Below the pieces are notes generated by a model. It searched no databases, was not told where the DNA came from, and saw only the letters and a program-made list of their open reading frames with translations. Positions 28,101-36,801 of a stretch of DNA of 64,000 bases are shown here, in pieces (positions within the stretch are counted from its first letter, which is position 1; every line of letters begins with the position of its first letter). The DNA comes from Bacteroidota bacterium. Its GTDB lineage: Bacteria > Bacteroidota > Bacteroidia > Chitinophagales > Chitinophagaceae. A program made the translations under genes and the position numbers. The stretch is taken from assembly GCA_013287475.1 (NCBI GenBank), contig JABDDT010000005.1:1-64000 (forward strand), written 5' to 3'.

Positions 28101-30237
28101 CACCCAAAATGCAGCATACCACTGGAATGAATTTTCATTCATTTATATCGATTCTACCAGAAGTACAGTTGGCTTCAATCAGTCGCATTATTTCCAGGAT
28201 AAATATTCAACGATGAATCAGATTTATCTCGACTCTGTTGACAGAAAATTTAAATTCGATTCAACACTGAACTCACTGTATGTAAGAAATGCCATTTATC
28301 CAACCGGTTCTGCATTGCAGGCTGACTTCACCGTAACATATAATAATATAACAAACATTGGCCCGGGTTGTAATTATAATGAAATCATATTTAATGTATT
28401 TGACCCTGTTACTTTTAATCCATGGTTGAATAATTTTACCGGACCAACAGGACTTTTCCAAAGTGAACTGGCAACCTGCGGAACGCAGAGGGAATATAAT
28501 TTTGATTACCTCTATACAGACCCAGTTAACCGGAAAAAAGCCATGGATTTTCTGGATTCAATTCCCCCCAATGCTTTTGTGGTTGTCAGAACAAATACCA
28601 ATCCGGCTCAGGGCGGCAATGTATATATTGATCAATGGAAAGCAGATACCAGCTTATATGGACATAATAATTCTTTGTATCATAAATTAGTTGCGCGTGG
28701 ATTTACACTACTGGATTCATTTACTACCCCCCATGCACTCGCTATGGTATATAGGAATCAGAATACTTCCTATATACCTCAACAAACTATGACGCAGACA
28801 ATTTTTGACCGTACCTTTATTTCTACAAATTGTATTTCGCCCGATTTAGTGGGAACCATCCTATCGCCCGAGTTTGGACCAGCGAAAAAATGGAATATGC
28901 TTCACTGGCGCGGAAGTTCATTGGAAAACCCTTCAACAGATTCTGTCGGACTTCAACTTTACGGTGTTGACACAAGCGGAAATTCTACACTTTTGTACAC
29001 CCTGAATCAATCTACGCAGGACCTTGATATCTCGACTATAAACGTTTCACAATTCCCCTATGTACAGCTCAAATTGACAAGTGAAGACACAGTGCACGCA
29101 ACTCCATACCAATTAAAATACTGGAGATTGAATTATGTTCCTGTGCCGGAAGGTGCACTGGCGCCGAATATTTTCCTTACAGGACAGGATTCGGTAGAAT
29201 TCGGGCAGCCAATACAATTTGGCATAGCATTTAAAAATATCAGCCTGTCTTCGTTTGACAGCCTGCTAATTTCATTCAAGATCATTGATAAAAATAATGT
29301 TACCCATATTATTCCTTTTCCAAAAACAAAACCACTGATCAGTGGGGACACAATAAAGATTGTTTATACAATTGATTCCAAACTATATCCCGGTTTAAAT
29401 ACAATCAATGTGGATGTGAACCCTGCGAACGCACAGCCGGAACAATATCATTTTAACAACTTCCTGTTTAAGAACTTTTATGTAAAAGTTGATCAGACCA
29501 ATCCTTTGCTGGACGTTACTTTTGATAATGTGCACATCCTGAATGAAGATATTGTTTCTTCGAAACCACATATATTGATAAAATTAAAAGATGAATCAAA
29601 ATTCCTGCTCCTGAAAGATACTTCTACGGTGAAGGTCCAACTTAGGTATCCAGATGGCTCTCTGCATCCGTATTATTTCAATAACATCGATACACTAAAA
29701 TTCACGCCGGCCACAAGTGGAGCAGATAATACCGCAAGTGTGGAATTCAATCCTGTATTCACCAACCAGTTGAATCCGCAAGGAGATGATTATACGCTGA
29801 TCGTTACCGGATCTGATGAGAGTGGAAATGCTTCGGGAACTATCCAGTATCAGGTCACTTTCAAAATCATTACAAAAGCAATGATTTCGAATATGCTCAA
29901 CTATCCAAATCCGTTTACGACTTCCACTGCTTTCGTATTCACGATTACCGGCAGTGATGTTCCGCAAAATATTAAAATTCAGATTCTGACAATTACAGGA
30001 AAAGTGGTAAAGGAAATCACCAAGGATGAACTAGGACCTCTGCATGTTGGTCGAAATATAACAGAATACAAATGGAATGGAACGGATATGTATAATCAAA
30101 GGCTGGCAAATGGGGTTTATCTATATCATGTGGTAACCAATCTGAATGGTAAATCGCTGGATAAGTACGAGTCCCAATCCGATAACACGGATCAGTACTT
30201 TATTAAGGGATACGGCAAAATGTATTTGATGAAATAA
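25168..30237 (+). CDS. PorU-like gingipain-family (C25) sortase of the type IX system (PorU2 type)
   Basis: 1689 residues. Signal peptide (about 1-18), an N-terminal beta region, then a C25 (gingipain-like) caspase-fold domain with predicted catalytic His 639 (TYFGHSSSSTLG) and Cys 669 (YVNGCYAGNY). A long Ig-like region follows, and the C-terminus has a FlgD-type/T9SS CTD-like fold (NYPNPFTTSTAF ... ANGVYLYHVV). PorU removes the C-terminal signal of T9SS cargo and attaches it to LPS. The PorV-like gene directly upstream supports a sortase-barrel pair. It is longer than typical PorU (about 1100-1300). It ends directly against the stop of the convergent gene with no spacer. Confidence 0.83.
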   Translation: MKKIFTLILILIAGSAVAQPYNNEWIDFSKTYYKFKVTADGLYRIPASVLAGAGLSAADAKDFQLFRNGVEIPIYTSVSSGPFSPTDYIEFWGRMNDGVADKPLYRSPAYQHTTKWSLQSDTAVYFLTLNPGGTPFHYNTLTNDTTSNVLPVQPYFIYTTGTYFHSQINPGLAYVLEQYIYSSSYDVGEFWSSDFSSQGSPVSDNQNNLFIYNAGPSANLKFGAAGCSDTLRNIQVKVNNVLFKDTALNSFNDIVSNVTVPLTSLNTATTNFQFINNSQAVTYADRLVISFYELTYPRQFNFSGLPNFPFQLPANASGYFLKITNFNQGSAIPVLYDQTTGQRFIAISSAGTLTFELPGSGSGRNLVLVSQDPSNINTVNSLTKKNFISYADPLNQGNYLIISNSVLYTGTHGNNPVVDYKTYRTSAAGGSFNAQVMDIDELTDQFAFGIQKHPLAIKNFINFARINYGQKPAFVILIGRGMDYAEYRTNQGDPNDELLNLVPTFGYPASDAMLASADGMGSVNLIPIGRLGAVKGLEVENYLAKIKDYESVQQTNPNTFAGRAWRKNIIHVTGATDPFLETVLCNYMSYYQQTISDTLFGGNVFRFCSSTVDQNNQVSSTLFPNLFSNGIGMLTYFGHSSSSTLGFNLDDPSIYTNQSKYPVMYVNGCYAGNYFTFDPSRLGTGKTLSENYVFIPNKGAVAFVASSHYGVVNYLNILLTDMYNLIDNADYGKSIGTIEEDAGKQVLNALPTDFYARCQTEQMGIQGDPAITLSDEKLPDYDVEASTVIISPTFISVADNNFSVGATFYNLGKAVSDSITVLITRKFPDGSTAVVLRKRIPGIRYTDSVRVSVPIVATRDKGQNYITVTINADNNVSEVTLANNTVTVPIFIYQDELTPIYPFNFAIINTPFQKVYASTANPFAPLTQYVMQMDTTEAFNSPAKINKFINSIGGVFEFDPGIKYMDSTVYYWRTSIVPTQNAAYHWNEFSFIYIDSTRSTVGFNQSHYFQDKYSTMNQIYLDSVDRKFKFDSTLNSLYVRNAIYPTGSALQADFTVTYNNITNIGPGCNYNEIIFNVFDPVTFNPWLNNFTGPTGLFQSELATCGTQREYNFDYLYTDPVNRKKAMDFLDSIPPNAFVVVRTNTNPAQGGNVYIDQWKADTSLYGHNNSLYHKLVARGFTLLDSFTTPHALAMVYRNQNTSYIPQQTMTQTIFDRTFISTNCISPDLVGTILSPEFGPAKKWNMLHWRGSSLENPSTDSVGLQLYGVDTSGNSTLLYTLNQSTQDLDISTINVSQFPYVQLKLTSEDTVHATPYQLKYWRLNYVPVPEGALAPNIFLTGQDSVEFGQPIQFGIAFKNISLSSFDSLLISFKIIDKNNVTHIIPFPKTKPLISGDTIKIVYTIDSKLYPGLNTINVDVNPANAQPEQYHFNNFLFKNFYVKVDQTNPLLDVTFDNVHILNEDIVSSKPHILIKLKDESKFLLLKDTSTVKVQLRYPDGSLHPYYFNNIDTLKFTPATSGADNTASVEFNPVFTNQLNPQGDDYTLIVTGSDESGNASGTIQYQVTFKIITKAMISNMLNYPNPFTTSTAFVFTITGSDVPQNIKIQILTITGKVVKEITKDELGPLHVGRNITEYKWNGTDMYNQRLANGVYLYHVVTNLNGKSLDKYESQSDNTDQYFIKGYGKMYLMK

Positions 30238-31923
30238 TTACAAAGCAGGTTTAAATCCCTGCCGGATTCCTGTTCTGCGAAATAAGAAATTTCTGCAGCT
30301 GTCAGGAATTTGTGGAATAGAATCTGTATTTTCGATTATCATTTTTTTAATCTGTCCATCACAACCCGGTTTTATCAAAGTAGTATAATCTATTCCTTCA
30401 GGAAATAATAATTGTCGGGACCTGAAAAAATAAACAGCCCGGTAACCTGTATAAATAATGATTAAGAAAGTTGAAATATATTTAATCCGGTTTACTATAT
30501 TATAAAGATTATTATCTCCCAGACTCCTTATATTCTTAATCAAAGGAGCATATTGAAAATAAATCAAAGGCAGCAGAAATCCTGTTCCGAATCTCGGATC
30601 CGGTGCTTCAACAAACCAAAAAAGTACCCCGGTTATTGCAACGATCAAAGCGGCAAATTTCCTCTTTGAATATGACCGTATCCAGTTTCTGAATAAAGGT
30701 ACATCTACAAGGACTCCAAAAGCAATAATTAGAATTACGGTTTTATCAATCATATATAAATGTTTCCACCACAAGGGAAACCATTTCATGATTGATTGAT
30801 TGTATTCGGTGATGGTATTGATCCTTAATATGGGGTATCGGGCGTAAGAAGTTATATAATACTGAAATTTTAATACCTGAGATAATTCCATCTTCCAGTC
30901 ATATGAATAAAATGCTCCAAAAACAGAGGGATAGAATGGATACCCTGTAGTAAAAATATTCCGGATGATAATTGGCATAAGCAACAAAAAAAAACTTAAA
31001 ATTATGCGCCCTGTTAATAACCATCTTTTTCTAGTAATTCCATTTACTATAATAATAAAAGGAATTAATATAATTGGTGCAGCAGATAGTTTGATAGAAA
31101 TAGCAATTATTGAAAATAAACTTGCCAATAAATCCGAATTTTCCTTTGCCATTAAGTCTTGCCTTCCGGCAAAAAAATAAAAGCTCAATAAAACAGAAGC
31201 AGCAACTATAAAATCCGGACTTAAAGAAGAAGCCGTTAACCTGATTTGCGTCCAGGATAAAATGCAAAATAAAATAAGGATCAGGTACCAGATACCTGAA
31301 ATCAACAAGGTTGAGCCCGATTTGATATTCTTATTTGCAATTGCTTTCGAAATCAAATAAATACTGACCCAAATCATTACACATCCATTCAAAGTAAACA
31401 AAGGGCCAGCCTGGAATACCGGAAAATCAAAAAAAGCCAGAGCAGAAAACCATATGCTCTGAAACCCAAATTCAGGTTTCAGATTTGCGAAACCCGGAAT
31501 TGTTCCGTATTTATCAAATATCTGAGTTGAAAATACATGATAATTTAATGTATCCGGATGGATAACCTTGGAAGTGCTAATGAATAAAATCATCAACAGA
31601 ATTGCAACTAAAATAATATAATCCGAAACAGAAAAATTGATAAAAGTCTTCTTAATCTGAGAAACTAATTCCCTTCGATTAGCAGATTTAAATAAAATCA
31701 TTAATGCAGGAATCTGCAATGCAAGTTTGACTCCGAAATAAAGTGGGATAAACAATGAAATATAAAAAGAAATTGTCCCTAAAAGAGTCATCCCAATGAA
31801 GCAAACTATGGGAAAATCAATTGCCGCTGCTTTATTGTTTCCAAAAAACAATTTCAAAATCATATTGCCCCAGATAAGGCAAATCAATGAAATAAGGATC
31901 CAGGAAACCAGTTCAAAAATCAT
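30238..31923 (-). CDS. Polytopic membrane protein, GT-C glycosyltransferase-like (LIC_10190-like)
   Basis: 561 residues with about 12 hydrophobic segments throughout. After the early helices a conserved external loop, HPDTLNYHVFSTQIFDKYG, then IPGFANLKPEFGFQSIWFS, matches the equivalent loop of the next gene, so the two are paralogues. An acidic residue in that first loop is usual in GT-C sugar transferases that use polyprenyl-linked donors. I recall the family name LIC_10190 for such proteins. The soluble C-terminal tail (about 60 residues, PDSCRNFLFRRTGI) is probably periplasmic. It starts five bases after its paralogue and is the last gene of the ribE operon. Confidence 0.7.
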   Translation of the reverse strand: MIFELVSWILISLICLIWGNMILKLFFGNNKAAAIDFPIVCFIGMTLLGTISFYISLFIPLYFGVKLALQIPALMILFKSANRRELVSQIKKTFINFSVSDYIILVAILLMILFISTSKVIHPDTLNYHVFSTQIFDKYGTIPGFANLKPEFGFQSIWFSALAFFDFPVFQAGPLFTLNGCVMIWVSIYLISKAIANKNIKSGSTLLISGIWYLILILFCILSWTQIRLTASSLSPDFIVAASVLLSFYFFAGRQDLMAKENSDLLASLFSIIAISIKLSAAPIILIPFIIIVNGITRKRWLLTGRIILSFFLLLMPIIIRNIFTTGYPFYPSVFGAFYSYDWKMELSQVLKFQYYITSYARYPILRINTITEYNQSIMKWFPLWWKHLYMIDKTVILIIAFGVLVDVPLFRNWIRSYSKRKFAALIVAITGVLFWFVEAPDPRFGTGFLLPLIYFQYAPLIKNIRSLGDNNLYNIVNRIKYISTFLIIIYTGYRAVYFFRSRQLLFPEGIDYTTLIKPGCDGQIKKMIIENTDSIPQIPDSCRNFLFRRTGIRQGFKPAL

Positions 31924-31928
31924 AAATG

Positions 31929-33647
31929 CTATTCACTTATTTTATATTCACCACCTGTAAATATATTGCTGCCCTGGTGTTTTAAACGAAATCCATCTGC
32001 AATTCTTTCTCCTCTGGCTTCCAGCCTTGGATCCTGTTTATATAAACAAGGCAATTCTATATCGTAACATCGTGGATTCCAGTTATTCAAGATTTTTTCA
32101 GGAATATGCATTTGAACATGACCGACCGTTATAACTCTAACTGCAGGGACAGGAAGGCGGCGAGGAGTTAAGAAATTTCTGTATTCATCGTTTCGTATGA
32201 TTTTTGAAATACCATAAATTAAAACAAGAGAACTCGTAAGTAAAACTGAATATTTTGTAATTCCTTTCCAAGGTCTTTTCATTGCAGGCAAGCAATTAAT
32301 GCCTGCAAAAATTCCGAATAGAAGGGGTCCATAAACAAAACGTGGGTCCGGGCCTATAAAAAACCACGAGATCAACTGACAAATCATAGTGAAATGGAAA
32401 ATACGGAAAAAGCGATCCTTCATATACTTCATGGAAAACAACAGAAATAAATATCCGAAAAATGAAAGTGTAAGAATAAATTTATCCGGCCGGAAAAGAT
32501 AATTATACCAACCTGAAATCCAATTTGGAAAGTACATTCTCTCCGTTATTGTCATTGATTGGTACATCGGATTAACCCGGTTAAAATATTTTATATAATT
32601 GGAAATTTCAATAAGTTTCATTTTATCGGCTTTCCAGTCGAATGAAAAGAAATCAAGCTGATAAACCGGAAAAAAAAGATATCCGGATAGAATGATGTTC
32701 CGGATCAAAAATGGAACTATGATGAATCCACCAAAGAAAAGTATTAATAAAAGCCTTTTAATTGGAACCGGTTTAAGAAAATGGAAAATATAAACCATGC
32801 TCAGAATTAAAAGAGGAAAATTCATTATTCGGACCGTAAATAAATAGACGGGCCAGATCAACCATTCAATGGGTGCTTTATTTTGATTATTGTATAAATT
32901 AATAAATAAAACTGCTATACAACATGTACTTATAAAATCATAATTCGCGCTGCTGGCTGAACCCCGGATTATAGACCAGTTAAAAAGACTAAGCACAAGT
33001 AAAATTAAGGTCCCTACTTCCTGGTTCAGGGGTTTACCTGATACACCTGCTTTAGAAAAAGCAAAAGTTTTTTCAAGGAGAAAATAACAAAACCAAACGC
33101 AAAGTAATCCGTTTAAAGTGATATATGTGTTTAAGCCTGGAAAAGGATAACTCAAAAGACCAATAGATGAAAACCAGGATGAATTAAAACCAAATCTCAT
33201 ATGCAGGTTGGCAATTCCAGGAACTGATCCAAATTCCTGAATCCATTTCACCATTTGTATATGATAGCTTGCGGTATCGTCCATAGTAACAGGCCCCGCA
33301 TTAAAAACCATGATCAGGACTAAAAACACTAAAAAAACTATGTAGAATAATACAGAATTATTTTGGTTCAGAATTCTACAATTCATGAATATTCGTGAAA
33401 TTTTCTTTTTTCTTAGTCCTGAGATAATTCCGAAAACAATTAAAATTCCAAGCAGGGTGATTATATTGATTGGCAGAAATAAAACAATCCATTGTCCAAT
33501 CGCCGTAATTCCCATTAATCCGGTCAGAAGAAAATTAATTAAGGGTTTTTCGATCGGAACATCTGATGGTATAAAGCTATAAATAAGCATGCCTGTAAAA
33601 AGGCAGATGGTTGTAATCAAAAAATAATAAATAATTAAGTAAAGCAT
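31929..33647 (-). CDS. Polytopic membrane protein, GT-C glycosyltransferase-like, tandem paralogue
   Basis: 572 residues, about 12 membrane helices. The first large loop has MDDTASYHIQMVKWIQEFG and VPGIANLHMRFGFNSSWFSS, aligned with the downstream paralogue (D-T-x-x-Y-H, PG-x-ANL, FGF-x-S-x-WFS). Known GT-C enzymes have catalytic Asp/Glu in this loop, so DDT is a candidate. C-terminal soluble tail of about 70 residues. It lies 14 bases after an acyltransferase gene and 5 bases before the paralogue, so all belong to one operon for modification of an envelope glycan or lipid. The substrate is unknown. Confidence 0.72.
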   Translation of the reverse strand: MLYLIIYYFLITTICLFTGMLIYSFIPSDVPIEKPLINFLLTGLMGITAIGQWIVLFLPINIITLLGILIVFGIISGLRKKKISRIFMNCRILNQNNSVLFYIVFLVFLVLIMVFNAGPVTMDDTASYHIQMVKWIQEFGSVPGIANLHMRFGFNSSWFSSIGLLSYPFPGLNTYITLNGLLCVWFCYFLLEKTFAFSKAGVSGKPLNQEVGTLILLVLSLFNWSIIRGSASSANYDFISTCCIAVLFINLYNNQNKAPIEWLIWPVYLFTVRIMNFPLLILSMVYIFHFLKPVPIKRLLLILFFGGFIIVPFLIRNIILSGYLFFPVYQLDFFSFDWKADKMKLIEISNYIKYFNRVNPMYQSMTITERMYFPNWISGWYNYLFRPDKFILTLSFFGYLFLLFSMKYMKDRFFRIFHFTMICQLISWFFIGPDPRFVYGPLLFGIFAGINCLPAMKRPWKGITKYSVLLTSSLVLIYGISKIIRNDEYRNFLTPRRLPVPAVRVITVGHVQMHIPEKILNNWNPRCYDIELPCLYKQDPRLEARGERIADGFRLKHQGSNIFTGGEYKISE

Positions 33648-33661
33648 TCCATTTGGTTTGA

Positions 33662-34774
33662 TTAAGTAAAATATCTCTTTAAACCGAGAAAATACTTCTC
33701 ATAGGTATAATAACTAATGGTAGAAATCAATATGGCAATTGATGTTGAGATTAAAGCAAGCAACAGGTCATTCCAAAATAGATATTCATGATTGTTAAAA
33801 ATTTCCAGTTTTAATTGTAATATTCTATTGACAGGCCAATGGAAAATGTATAAACCATATGATATTTTTCCTAAATAAATAAGGAATCTTTTATTGAAAA
33901 TTCTGTACATGAGACTTTTATTCCGGATCGAAAACCAAACAATTATTCCCCAAAACATTGCAATTAGAGGGTATAAACAACATGCCAGGTATGGCAGCCT
34001 TGCATTACAAAAAAGCTTAAGAAGAGGAATTGCAAAAAAGACGAGCGATAAAAATGATATGCTTATTGCCCGATTAAATTTTGTCATTTCAAAACTTCCC
34101 TGGCTTCTGAAGATGGCCAATAAACTTCCCACACACAATCCATCAATCCTGGTAAATGCATATAAATTTATAAAAGAAATATTTTTAAACTGAAAATGCC
34201 ATAGCAACAATCTGACTATCAGTAAAAGCAATAATGTGATTAACAAGAAACTGATGATTTTTTGATATTTCTTAATTAATAAAATGATCCAGGGACTAAC
34301 AAGATAAAATTGTTCTTCAAGACCCAACGACCAAAAATGATTTAGGAAATTATTATTACCATTTGGTTTAAGAATAAATAGCCAGTTTTGAATTTCCAGC
34401 CAAAACCAGGATTGGTTAGATATGAAATAGTCTAATCCTATTGGATACTTAATCAGGTTGGGAAGTATGAATAAAAATATAATTATGCTTAAATAATAAA
34501 TAGGGAATATCCTTAACACACGTCTGGCGTAAAAATTCAAAAGGAAATGTGCCGAGTCTCTTTTCTTTATTAAAATTCCGGTAATCAGAAAACCGGATAA
34601 TACAAAAAATAAATCCAGACTGATCCAGGCAGGGCGGGTAAATGACAGAAAATCAAAATTATGGTGAAGTATTATCATTAAAATGGCTAACCCTCTTAGG
34701 CCATCCAATGCGGGGAAATAATCGCCTATTGAAAATTTTACATCGCTTTCGCCTTTCAACAGGAGGTTATTCAT
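33662..34774 (-). CDS. Acyltransferase 3 family membrane protein (OafA-like)
   Basis: 370 residues with ten or so membrane helices. Starts with the family signature YFPALDGLRGLAILMIILHHN, whose His (LHHN) is the predicted catalytic residue, and has FWSLGLEEQFYLVSPW, also typical. These proteins O-acetylate surface sugars or lipids at the inner membrane. The start overlaps the ribE stop by four bases (ATGA). Two GT-C-like membrane proteins follow, so it most likely acylates the same glycan that they build. Confidence 0.88.
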   Translation of the reverse strand: MNNLLLKGESDVKFSIGDYFPALDGLRGLAILMIILHHNFDFLSFTRPAWISLDLFFVLSGFLITGILIKKRDSAHFLLNFYARRVLRIFPIYYLSIIIFLFILPNLIKYPIGLDYFISNQSWFWLEIQNWLFILKPNGNNNFLNHFWSLGLEEQFYLVSPWIILLIKKYQKIISFLLITLLLLLIVRLLLWHFQFKNISFINLYAFTRIDGLCVGSLLAIFRSQGSFEMTKFNRAISISFLSLVFFAIPLLKLFCNARLPYLACCLYPLIAMFWGIIVWFSIRNKSLMYRIFNKRFLIYLGKISYGLYIFHWPVNRILQLKLEIFNNHEYLFWNDLLLALISTSIAILISTISYYTYEKYFLGLKRYFT

Positions 34775-35361
34775 TTTCCTTGTGATAACATTCTTTCCAC
34801 ATATTTCCCTATCAGGTCGAATTCAATATTGACAATAGAGCCCACTATAATTTCGCTGATATTGGTATTTTCAAAAGTATAGGGAATGATAGCCACAGAG
34901 AATGAATTTTTAGTTACTTCGAAACAAGTCAGGCTGATCCCGTTTATGGCAACAGAACCTTTTTCAATGATCAGGTTCCTGAACACTTCAGGAAATTCAA
35001 ATCGAAAAACCCAACTTCCCTCCTTATTAGTACGATCCATGCAAATGGCGGTTGTATCCACATGACCCTGTACCATATGTCCGTCAAGCCTGCCGTTCAG
35101 TTGAAGACACCGTTCAAGATTTATCCTGCTACCTGGTTTCCAGTGGGATAGACAGGTTTTAGACAGGGTTTCTGCGATTGCGGTAACCTGGTAATTATTA
35201 TCCCGTACTGATTCTACTGTTAGGCATACTCCATCGTGGGAGAGGCTTTGATCAATATGTAGCTCATGTGCCAGAGAAGAGATAATACTGAACTTTTTAT
35301 TAGTTCCTTCTTCCGAAATGTACGAAATGCTGCCAATTGCTTCAATGATACCCGTGAACAT
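34771..35361 (-). CDS. ribE: Riboflavin synthase, alpha subunit
   Basis: Dismutates two 6,7-dimethyl-8-ribityllumazine to riboflavin. 196 residues made of two homologous lumazine-binding barrels: MFTGIIEAIGSI with SLSHDGVCLTVESV in the first, and GHMVQGHVDTTA with GSVAINGISLTCFEV in the second. The length is normal. No FMN riboswitch is seen in the short space to rpsU. It heads the operon with the acyltransferase and the two GT-C-like genes (four-base overlap), an unrelated function that may just share transcription. Confidence 0.92.
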   Translation of the reverse strand: MFTGIIEAIGSISYISEEGTNKKFSIISSLAHELHIDQSLSHDGVCLTVESVRDNNYQVTAIAETLSKTCLSHWKPGSRINLERCLQLNGRLDGHMVQGHVDTTAICMDRTNKEGSWVFRFEFPEVFRNLIIEKGSVAINGISLTCFEVTKNSFSVAIIPYTFENTNISEIIVGSIVNIEFDLIGKYVERMLSQGK

Positions 35362-35416
35362 GCTGTAAAAATCGGGATTTCCGCCCTTTTTATTACTTTA
35401 TTTTAAAAAAACCCCT

Positions 35417-35424
35417 TATCTTTG
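35417..35424 (+). promoter_or_regulatory. -7 promoter box of rpsU
   Basis: TATCTTTG, perfect TAnnTTTG, 34 bases upstream of the rpsU start codon. No TTTG -33 element at the usual spacing. Confidence 0.6.
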
Positions 35425-35457
35425 CAAACCGAAATTTATTTTAAAAACAGAACTTTC

Positions 35458-35655
35458 ATGTTGATTATCGATTCCAAGGATTGTGAAAATATTGACAAGG
35501 CTTTAAAAAAGTATAAAAAGAAATTCGAAAAAGCCAAAGTACTGATCCAGTTACGTAACCGTCAGTCATTTACCAAGCCTTCAATTAAAAGAAGGGGTGA
35601 AGTACTAAAAGCAGTTTACAAACAACAACTGGCTACGGGAAAATTTGACGTGTAA
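35458..35655 (+). CDS. rpsU: 30S ribosomal protein S21
   Basis: 65 residues starting MLIIDSKDCENIDKALKKYKKKF and ending LATGKFDV. Short, basic, helical protein of the small subunit, with the typical RxxFxKPSxxRR-type motif (RQSFTKPSIKRRGEV). The ATG at 35458 is preceded by a good -7 box. An upstream in-frame start at 35422 would lie inside that box and is excluded. A strong terminator follows, so it is monocistronic. Confidence 0.93.
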   Translation: MLIIDSKDCENIDKALKKYKKKFEKAKVLIQLRNRQSFTKPSIKRRGEVLKAVYKQQLATGKFDV

Positions 35656-35678
35656 TATATTTTCATCTTAAAATACAG

Positions 35679-35707
35679 GCCTTTCCATTAAACGGAAAGG
35701 CTTTTTT
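35679..35707 (+). terminator. Intrinsic terminator of rpsU
   Basis: Stem GCCTTTCC (35679-35686) / GGAAAGGC (35694-35701) followed by TTTTTT. Confidence 0.85.
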
Positions 35708-35713
35708 ATTTTC

Positions 35714-35734
35714 TACTTATTACTTTTTACTTTT
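35714..35734 (+). repeat. Short 7-bp-period tract, three units of TACTTTT type
   Basis: TACTTAT, TACTTTT, TACTTTT in exact register between the rpsU terminator and the recombinase gene. The weakest member of the 7-bp-period tracts in this window. Confidence 0.4.
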
Positions 35735-35755
35735 AGGGACATCAATCGCAAGGCA

Positions 35756-36655
35756 TTGAATAGTCTGAGCCAGCCCTTTATTGATTATTTAAAATTCGAG
35801 AAAAGATATTCGGCCCATACGGTACGTGCATATAATGACGACCTTGATCAATTTTTCAGCTATATGGAAACCGCATTTGGAGAGTCTACGATTTCCGCCA
35901 TTACCACCTCCATTGTGCGCTCCTGGCTAGCCAGCTTAAAAGAACAAAAAATAAAATCAAAATCTATCAACAGGAAGATTTCTTCCCTAAAATCCTTTTT
36001 TAAATTTCTGCTGCGAAGTGGGGTTTTGGAAAAATCACCCATGGCAGGGATTATAAGTCCTAAATCCGGAAAAAGACTGCCTGTCTATGTGGAAGAAAAG
36101 GATATGCAATTGCTCATGGAGCATGTGGAATTCCCGGATACCTGGAAAGGGAAAACAGATCGTTTGCTTATACGGATGTTTTATAATACGGGTGTCAGGC
36201 TTACTGAGCTGGTTACACTTAAAAACGGACAATTGGATTCAAATGCCGCGACGATAAGAGTGCTTGGTAAAGGAAATAAGGAAAGAATTATTCCTATCAG
36301 CACCGCCCTTCTGGATGAAATCACACAATATCAAAAAGAAAAGCAGGTCACTCTTGGTCTGGATGGCCATGAAAAGACCGACACGCTGTTTGTAAATGAA
36401 AAAGGTCGTGCACTTTATGTTAAATATGCGTACCTGGCTGTAAGAAATTGGCTTTCCCATGTAACGACAATAGATAAAAAAAGCCCGCATGTGCTGAGAC
36501 ATAGCTTTGCCACCCATTTGATGAACCATGGGGCCGATCTGAATTCCGTAAAAGAACTGCTAGGTCATTCAAGCCTGGCAGCCACACAATTATATACTCA
36601 TAACAGTATTGAAAAGCTCCGGGAAGTGCATAAAAAAAACCATCCAAGAGGTTAA
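35756..36655 (+). CDS. Tyrosine recombinase XerC/XerD
   Basis: 299 residues: N-terminal SAM-like core-binding domain (1-100, FEKRYSAHTVRAYNDDLDQF) and a catalytic domain with Arg in NTGVRLTEL, Lys in GKGNKERIIPI, HVLRHSFATHLMNHGADL (H-x-x-R), LGHSSLAATQLY (H/W and nucleophilic Tyr). It resolves chromosome dimers at dif. Neither arm-binding domain nor neighbouring attachment sites suggest a phage integrase. Start TTG at 35756; no better ATG lies upstream. I cannot separate XerC from XerD by sequence alone. Confidence 0.9.
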   Translation: MNSLSQPFIDYLKFEKRYSAHTVRAYNDDLDQFFSYMETAFGESTISAITTSIVRSWLASLKEQKIKSKSINRKISSLKSFFKFLLRSGVLEKSPMAGIISPKSGKRLPVYVEEKDMQLLMEHVEFPDTWKGKTDRLLIRMFYNTGVRLTELVTLKNGQLDSNAATIRVLGKGNKERIIPISTALLDEITQYQKEKQVTLGLDGHEKTDTLFVNEKGRALYVKYAYLAVRNWLSHVTTIDKKSPHVLRHSFATHLMNHGADLNSVKELLGHSSLAATQLYTHNSIEKLREVHKKNHPRG

Positions 36656-36801
36656 TATCAGGGTGAAAATACAGGGAATTTATAAGTCGAAATATTTGGA
36701 AAAATTCATCTAAGGAGCTAATTTCATTCAACAGGTTTATGCAAAATAATACCTGTAAAAACGCTCTTGCATTTATTGTTTCATTGTTAAAAAGTGAAGA
36801 T

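Noticed and set aside
35362-35457. FMN riboswitch before ribE
   Set aside because: The space between ribE and rpsU is under 100 bases and shows no RFN element pattern.
35756-36655. Phage or genomic-island integrase
   Set aside because: Its size and motifs fit chromosomal XerC/D, and no tRNA-adjacent attachment repeat or mobile genes lie beside it.
36739-36801. Extended N-terminus for hpf
   Set aside because: The extra residues do not resemble the family, whose members start at the MTVNIQT position.
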